64,000 nt of DNA from Trichuris trichiura (Eukaryota; Nematoda; Enoplea; Trichinellida; Trichuridae). Shown piece by piece: positions 58,430 through 64,000 of this stretch. How positions within the stretch are numbered: the stretch's first letter is position 1; each line of letters opens with the position of its first letter. The notes below the pieces were generated by a model. The model made no database searches. It worked only from the letters and a program-made list of their open reading frames with translations, and was not told the origin of the DNA. The stretch covers positions 87,182 to 151,181 of the forward strand of contig JBAJFE010000030.1 of NCBI GenBank assembly GCA_037903355.1. Reading direction: 5' to 3'. The position numbers were made by a program, and so were the translations under genes.

Positions 58430-59000
58430 CGCGTTTTTCGCACTTGCGCGATTTAGAAATCGTAGCACAATGCGATTCTGATTTTGCTCATTCACAATTT
58501 CACCGGCTAGAAACCGTGGGCATATTGCAAAGTCTTCCTTTGTTTTCATCCGTCTAGACTAAACACAGACCTCGCTCTGATCTTATGCGCGCTCTTTGGT
58601 CACGTGCAAGTGAAGCACAGACTCAGTTATGACAAAAATGTTTATGGCAAATTTCAGAAGCTATACTCAGAATGGCCATTAATAAAGTCATAGAAGCCTG
58701 GAATGATGTATCGAAACAATGTGTGCATTGTGTTTGCCGGATCGCAGAACTGATCTACCATCTTAAAGGCAATGCCTCACGCGAAATTCTTGAAAGCTAA
58801 GTTCAGTTGGAAAACAGGATAGGCTCTGAAAAAATGAAATATCAGGATGGTAAAGACATTTTGAATTGTCAGTGGAATAGGCCAACTACCGATGAGCTGT
58901 AGAAGAATCAAAAAGAAGAAAAGAAGCAGACGATAAAAACCAGAAAAATCTTCCGCAGCAGCTGACTACTACTGAACTATCTGTGGCAATGCTGGCCAGT
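58430..59000 (+). mobile_element. Second Tigger-like family, 3' part
   Basis: Aligns by eye with 63420-64000: GTTCTCGTGTAACGCGTTTTT near the start, then GACATTTTGAATTGTCA... and CAACTACCGATGAGCTG. The translated end (PTTDEL, NQKEEKKQTIKTRK) looks like a Tigger transposase C-terminus with stops. Confidence 0.6.
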
Positions 59001-59340
59001 GAACCGGACCCCCCCCTCAGGGCGCAGTGGGATGATGCCTCGCACTGCCTGGCGTCGACGTCGTCCTCCCTGTGGTGCAAGGAATGCGGCCCTATCGAGG
59101 CCGTGTCTAGCGGATGAGGTCGCCTCTTCGATTATGCGCGACCCCGCTTCAGGTTACCGACTAACGAGCCGTTCACCCCAGAATAGCCCCAAATTCGTCT
59201 ATATAAGATTACGGGAACTAGGGTGTAGGGACTCTTTCCTCTATCGCGTACTCGCCTACATCAGTGAACAGTTCAGTGAATCGAAGCCTTCGTTCTTGGC
59301 GAAAGTGCTCTTCCACACTATCAGAACGCTTTACTAACTA
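59000..59340 (+). other. GC-rich block with a TATA-like box
   Basis: Compositionally distinct from its flanks. TCTATATAAGATTACGGGAA at about 59198-59217 could be a core promoter, as in a solo LTR, but I found no matching repeat in the window. No recognised protein. Confidence 0.25.
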
Positions 59341-59643
59341 TTGAGCATCCGTTACAATGGCTGAAGACAATGATTGTTGTGCTATACAAATCAGGATAGC
59401 CATAAAAAAGATCTGAGCTAGCATGCGGACATATAACTGCTGTAAAAAACAAGACAATGCGTGAAACAAAAGAAACTTGAGTTCTAGTCACCGCACTGAA
59501 GAAACACTGTCAGGGCACCGGAGAGATGCCTTCTACTTCCAATAAAAGCTCAGTTCGGCCATGACTAAAGATAGTGAAGCGAAAAAGCGAGTGCAATGGG
59601 CCCGCGGTCTTTTCTAAAGTAAAGTGCAGTGGAACCTCTAAAG

Positions 59644-60549
59644 CAATGTTTCCCAACTTTTTTGGAGTCAGGGCCCCTTTCGCGACCTTCAACTTGCCGG
59701 AGCCTCCCTTCTCCCCAACGTAATTCTCCTGCTTCTGTTATCCTCAGATGCGCCTACAATTGTTACGTTGTTGTGAATTTGTACAAGTAGTTCAACACCT
59801 GAAACAGTCTACAGAATATAGAATTGACTTCGCTGCCTACCGTGTATGCCAAAGAAAAAACAGTTAAGCCGCGCCGTCATTAAAAACCTTGTTAACCTGC
59901 GGATTTTGTCAGCCGCAAGTAGGACCCCATCTTTTGCGCTGTGAAAGTTGAGTGTGCGACCAATGGCTGGAAAACTTAGCGATGCGAAGTCAACGCTGAA
60001 TTTCTTTTCTACACAAGAGCGAAATGGTTAGTAAGGAAGCCGGCTGCCATATACCGCGAAAGCTCCTTAACGATATTCGAAACCGTTAACGCCTTCAATT
60101 CTTTAGTTGGCACTGAAGGCGTTCTTTTCGTACTGCTGGACTTAAGCCGGCTAATTGCAGATCAGGGAGCCTTCAGAATACAAGCGCCGCATTGGGTTTC
60201 CTCTTCCTCAATTTTTTGGGCTGTTAGCAATGGTAGCGCAATATGTAAGTCAGGCTGCGATGCTGTTCTCAGGGCTGCGCAACACTGAATTTAAATTCAA
60301 TATTTCCTCGTAGCAAGACGACAGTCGCTTGATCTTACCTCAGTGCGACGACTGGGTATGGTGCAGTGCTACTAATTTATCCAAGTCCGGCTCGATAGTC
60401 GTCAGGAGTAATCTCAGGTCGCCTCGCCTCACGATCCTGAACGGCAGGACCGCTCTCGTCCTGCGGCACCGACTACCAGGGACCCCCTAAATCCCCAATC
60501 CTTTCCAGGGCCCCCAAAGGGTTCCTGGAACCCCCGTTGTTAATCATTG
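59644..60549. mobile_element. hAT-type element inside the Tigger terminal repeat
   Basis: Ends CAATGTTTCCCAACTTTTTT and GTTGTTAATCATTG, with a perfect 8-bp duplication CTCTAAAG at 59636-59643 and 60550-60557. Both duplicate copies derive from the Tigger terminus. 906 bp, no intact transposase seen. Confidence 0.9.
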
Positions 60550-61094
60550 CTCTAAAGTTTGACCACCGCCATAAGTTGACCGAATTTCGGCTAGTTGATT
60601 TTTCCGTACGTTAATAAGCGCAAGGACAACTTCTATACATGGGAAGTTGATCGCTTTAGCCATGACGTGGCATATGGACGCAATCCTAAGCTCTCTGTAA
60701 GTTGACCGCCTCAGTTTGCTCTGTTTCAGTTGCTGGGAGTTGTTAACCGCCAGTGACTGAATGTGCTATTACTTAGCGAAGTTCTTCATTATTATGCAGT
60801 GGAGATTCCTGATAAAAGAACCGGTTCTGTCGCTTTGACGATGCTTTTTTCATGCTTGCCGGCGCAGCTTGCGCGTTTCTTGAATTACATAACCTCCCAC
60901 CTATGCGTCGACAGCATTCGTCCATTCAGCGAAATATGACGAATCGAGCCTAATTGTATTCCTTCGCGTCGAGCTCAATTCTGTTCATCCGCTTTGCTGT
61001 ACCCGTGCGGGAGAGGTGGCCTCAGCATGCCTTGGCGAGTATAAGTATTCCAGCTTACGCAGTAGTAGCTACCAAGCTGGTTACGGTTTGTACC

Positions 61095-62430
61095 ATGGCT
61101 GATCAGAAAGAATCGAGAGAGTTGACACTGAAGGAAAAAGTGGATCTTATCCGCTTTCTCGAAACCAACAGTTAAGCCAAGACAGCGGAACGGTTCCATG
61201 CCAGCAAGACTACCGTTAGCAACACTCAGAAACGTCAACATGAGTACTTGGAAAGATATCATAAGGAAAACGGAGACGCGCATCGAAAAAAGAGAAAAAA
61301 CTCCTTCGAAAAAGTCAATATAGCAGCGTTAAGTTGGTTTAAGTAAATGAGAGTAGCTGATGCACGCATCTTTGGCCCAATGATCCAGGAAGTTGCTAAA
61401 AGGTTCTCCCCGGAATTCAGGCTGACAGGTTTTTAGGCATCAAACGGTTGGCTCCAGAAGTTAAAGTTCATTCATAAAATTTCCCAGAACTTAATCTTAC
61501 GCGGCAAATCTAACGAAGTTCGCGTCGCGGTCTTGGAAGACTTCATCGCGAACTTTTGTCATTTCACCAGTGGCTTCAAAGAGGAAGGCATTTTCAATGC
61601 TGACAAATGCGGCTTGTTCTTCAGGGCTATGCCTGATAGAAGCCTTTTACTAAAAGGCGATAAATGCAAAAGCGGGAAACTCTCCAAAGAACGCTTCACT
61701 GTGCTTTTTTGCGCTAGCGGAACTGGGGAAAAGTTGAAGCCATTGGTCATTGGTGTGACAGCGAAACCCTGCGCATTCAGGAACTTGATGCTTGACGACC
61801 TCTCTGTAAATTAGAGATCAAATGAATGCGCCTGGATGACAGCCATCATATTCAAGGAGTGGGTAGAAGTATCAATCGACAGATGAAGCGAATGAAACGT
61901 TCTATCTTATTGGTAGTAGACAACTGTCCGAGCCGTCACCGTGTGAGGGAACTCACAAACGTCACGTCGAAATTCTTGCCTCCAAACACTTCTTCAAAAA
62001 CCCAGCCTCTAAATAAGAGAGTAATCAAGACATTTAAAGCGAAATACCGGACCCAGCTTCCGCAGTGGGTCAATAGCAAAGCAGAAGTCACCAGCTCATC
62101 TGGGGGTGCGCTTTCGACTGCTGTGTCCATTAATGCTTTAGACGGCGTACTTTGAATCAGCTCTTCCTGGAATAAGGTTCAACCGGAGGCAATAAGGAAA
62201 TGCTTCAGGAGAGCTGGATTAGTCAGAGACAAAGAGGATAATGTCGAGCTCCAGCCTGATAGTGCGACTCACAAGGCAGAGGATGAAGGATTAGATTTCG
62301 AAGATTTTATTGCAATATGTGATGAGGTGGCCACTTCTACTGAACCCGGCAAACAAGCAATCTTCCCATCTATACTAGCCGAAGCACGAACAAGCGTAAG
62401 TGTACAAGTAGTGCAGGAGACGACGTAGAG
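61095..62430 (+). pseudogene. Tigger transposase, inactivated
   Basis: Begins MADQKESRELTLKEKVDLIR (psq-type helix-turn-helix). The CENP-B-type domain follows (MIQEVAKRF, SNGWLQKLKFIHKI), then the DDE domain: IFNADKCGLFF (first Asp present), LLKGDKCKSGKLSKERFTVL, then LLVVDNCPS (second Asp present) and FLPPNTSSKTQPLNKRVIK. The third position, normally Asp in QPLDQG, is Asn. Four or more stops and frame changes (near 61173, 61346, 61436, 61812) confirm it is dead. About 440 codons survive of a ~500-residue protein. It is the likely source enzyme class for the related MITEs in this window. Confidence 0.88.
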
Positions 62431-63169
62431 AAGGAAAGAGACAATGAGACAAAAATAGTACACAGCTGAAAGAAAAGGACGTCGGGCGCATGTTAGCGCA
62501 GCTGAGGTGTTTTGCTGCTGAAAAATGCTCAGAGATGCTGAACGGGGTAGCCAGCGCGGAGGCCGCCCTTACCGTTTATGTTTGTAGTAAGAACAAGCAC
62601 CAGACCAAAATTACCACTTTTCTCGGGAAACATTCTAGCCCCTAAAAAACTTTATGCATGATTTTACAATGGCGTTATTTTTATGCACCTCGCCATTTAA
62701 TAGACCTTCAATGGATGCTGTGCAACAGAATCAAATGGGTACAAATACTAATCTATTCAGCCAAGCCACTTATACCCACAACTTCCCTATGTTTACCTGT
62801 TTTCTCCAGTCGCTTGGATGGTCAACTTATGGAGGTTCAACTGTAATTTATTTTAGAATTGAAAAGGTCTCTTTCCGTAAGCTAAAAACAAAAGCGTGTC
62901 TCGCCTGAAAAACCTTTGAACTCTATCTGCTATAAATGGTGGTACCATAAAAGCTACCCACTTAATATTTGATCCCTATACAAATAAAAAACATGTTTTT
63001 CAGATCATGTGTAAAAAGATCCATACCTTCGCGTGCATAGCGGTTAAATGAATGCTCAGATGCAAAATAATTTCTTTCTCAACGCAGTTTATTGACGATG
63101 TTTCTGTGTTGTTGTTCGCAAGTAAGCAATGTTTTTAACGCTTTGAACCAAATCGTAATTTTTCTATAG

Positions 63170-64000
63170 CTTATGTGTCCCCCATAACACGATTTCGTAT
63201 AACGCGAAATTTTCGAGGATTTTCAAGTAATCAAATCCTCCCTCATACTGCTGACGACGGAACAAGAGCAGTTCCGAAACGTACGGTATACACATTGTTC
63301 TGTATTTTCTCTTACTATTTGCTCAACCATCCGTTCGTAGGGCATTTTGAAGTTTACTTACAGATGCATCCAACAGGCCAAGCCCGTGAATCTGAAGATC
63401 TACTATAATCAAATCCTCAGGTTATGCGAGAACTACCTGTACGTTTTTTGCGCATACGCAATTATACTGGCTGTAAAGCCGGGCTGTATAGCAAAATCTT
63501 CCTGTTTTCACCCACCGACAGAAAGTACAAATTCCGCCTTGATCTGATGAGTGCTCTTCAGTCACCCGTAAGCAAAGCGGTTAATCCATTGTGCCAAAAC
63601 CGTCTATGATGCATATCAGATGCGGTAACCTTACCATAACCACTAGCAACATCGTACAACCCTGGAATAACGTATCGAAACATGGTGTGCGTCAATTTTA
63701 GCGGAAACCTATCTGATCCGTGATTTGGGAGGCCTTGTGCCATATGGTCAAGAATGTGAAAATAATTAAAATACCGCTCAGTTGGCAAATTAATAAGGTT
63801 GTGAAAAAATGGAAGATCAGGGCATTAAAGACGTTTTGAATTGTCAACAGGTGAACTGACAACTAATGAGCTGCAGAATACGCAGAAGAGAAAAGACAGA
63901 TGATCATGAAAATCGGGAAGTTCCTCCGTGGCAAATGACCGCCGCTGGACAATAAGGTGCTCTAGAAGCTATTGAGTAGCGGTTAGATGGTTCGATGAAA
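63170..64000 (+). mobile_element. Second Tigger-like family copy, interrupted
   Basis: Starts near CCCCCATAACACGATTTCGT, is interrupted by a 165-bp insertion at 63241-63405, resumes at AGGTTATGCGAGAACTACC and runs off the window edge. Near its end (about 63855-63890) it encodes TTNELQNTQKRKDR-like transposase tail sequence. Uninterrupted relatives are at 14.1 and 15.4 kb. Confidence 0.65.
63241..63405 (+). mobile_element. Short solo element with hammerhead-like core, 13-bp TSD
   Basis: 165 bp flanked by TAATCAAATCCTC at 63228-63240 and 63406-63418. The core is near its start: CTGACGAC 63251-63258, a GGAAC/GTTCC stem with loop AAGAGCA, and GAAA 63276-63279, then CGTACGGTATAC. It has no inverted arm. 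It reads as a solo Penelope pseudo-LTR. Confidence 0.8.

Larger units (their letters stand above)
59627..62843 (+). mobile_element. Tigger element with a nested hAT
   Basis: Left terminus CAGTGGAACCTCTAAAG is split by the hAT at 59644-60549 and continues as TTTGACCACCGCCATAAGTT. The right terminus CAACTTATGGAGGTTCAACTG ends at 62843, followed by TA. The left flanking dinucleotide is TG, a likely mutated TA. It encodes a decayed transposase and is the full-length relative of the MITEs at 35.7 and 55.6 kb. Confidence 0.88.

Noticed and set aside
58999..59337. 112-codon plus-strand open frame
   Set aside because: GC-rich block between transposon fragments; the frame crosses compositional boundaries and has no recognised motif.
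1..64000. tRNA or rRNA genes
   Set aside because: I looked for A- and B-box patterns and rRNA-like conserved stretches by eye and saw none convincing; a tRNAscan-SE or Rfam run would settle it.

Overview
This is a eukaryotic, animal-type window. It has GT-AG introns, AT-rich non-coding DNA, no operons, and many decayed DNA transposons and Penelope-like retroelements. I resolve two genuine host genes, both on the minus strand. (1) A classical animal transglutaminase occupies 33421 down to 9420. I recover 13 exons with fully consistent splice phases and an uninterrupted reading frame of about 722 residues, including the Cys-His-Asp catalytic triad. (2) The 3' part of a mitochondrial-type leucyl-tRNA synthetase (LARS2) runs from 57656 down to 41073. 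Fifteen exons are phase-consistent, from the editing domain through KMSKS to the C-terminus and stop. The first ~250 residues, including the HIGH region, are not visible and probably lie beyond the right edge.

The organism cannot be fixed from this window. A TTAGGC array at 8845-8951 is the nematode telomere motif, but it lies inside a transposable element, so it is weak evidence. A canonical transglutaminase is typical of arthropods, chordates and other invertebrates and is missing from well-studied nematodes. I therefore call it an invertebrate animal of unresolved phylum.

Layout: 1-8.2 kb has no recognised gene, an isolated possible exon at 453-731, degenerate retroelement-like scraps and a hAT MITE. 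At 8.2-9.2 kb is an 8-bp-TSD MITE carrying the TTAGGC array. The transglutaminase fills 9.4-33.4 kb; its introns hold nested Tigger derivatives in (TA)n, hAT elements, three Penelope-like copies and several foldback elements. 33.5-41 kb is mostly unassigned and holds a Tigger MITE, a second copy of the hAT MITE and one or two possible exons. LARS2 fills 41-57.7 kb; its introns hold two mariners, a Tigger deletion derivative, a foldback element, a CENP-B-type transposase relic and Penelope fragments. 58-64 kb is transposon-derived: a Tigger with a hAT element inserted in its terminal repeat, plus pieces of a second Tigger family.

The most interesting signal is a family of short insertions, mostly inverted-repeat, each bounded by 11-14 bp target-site duplications. 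They share a core of the form CTGANGAC-stem-GAAA that resembles a hammerhead ribozyme, and one copy encloses a Penelope-type GIY-YIG endonuclease remnant. I read them as Penelope pseudo-LTR derivatives. Two or three can be matched to paralogous empty sites elsewhere in this same window.
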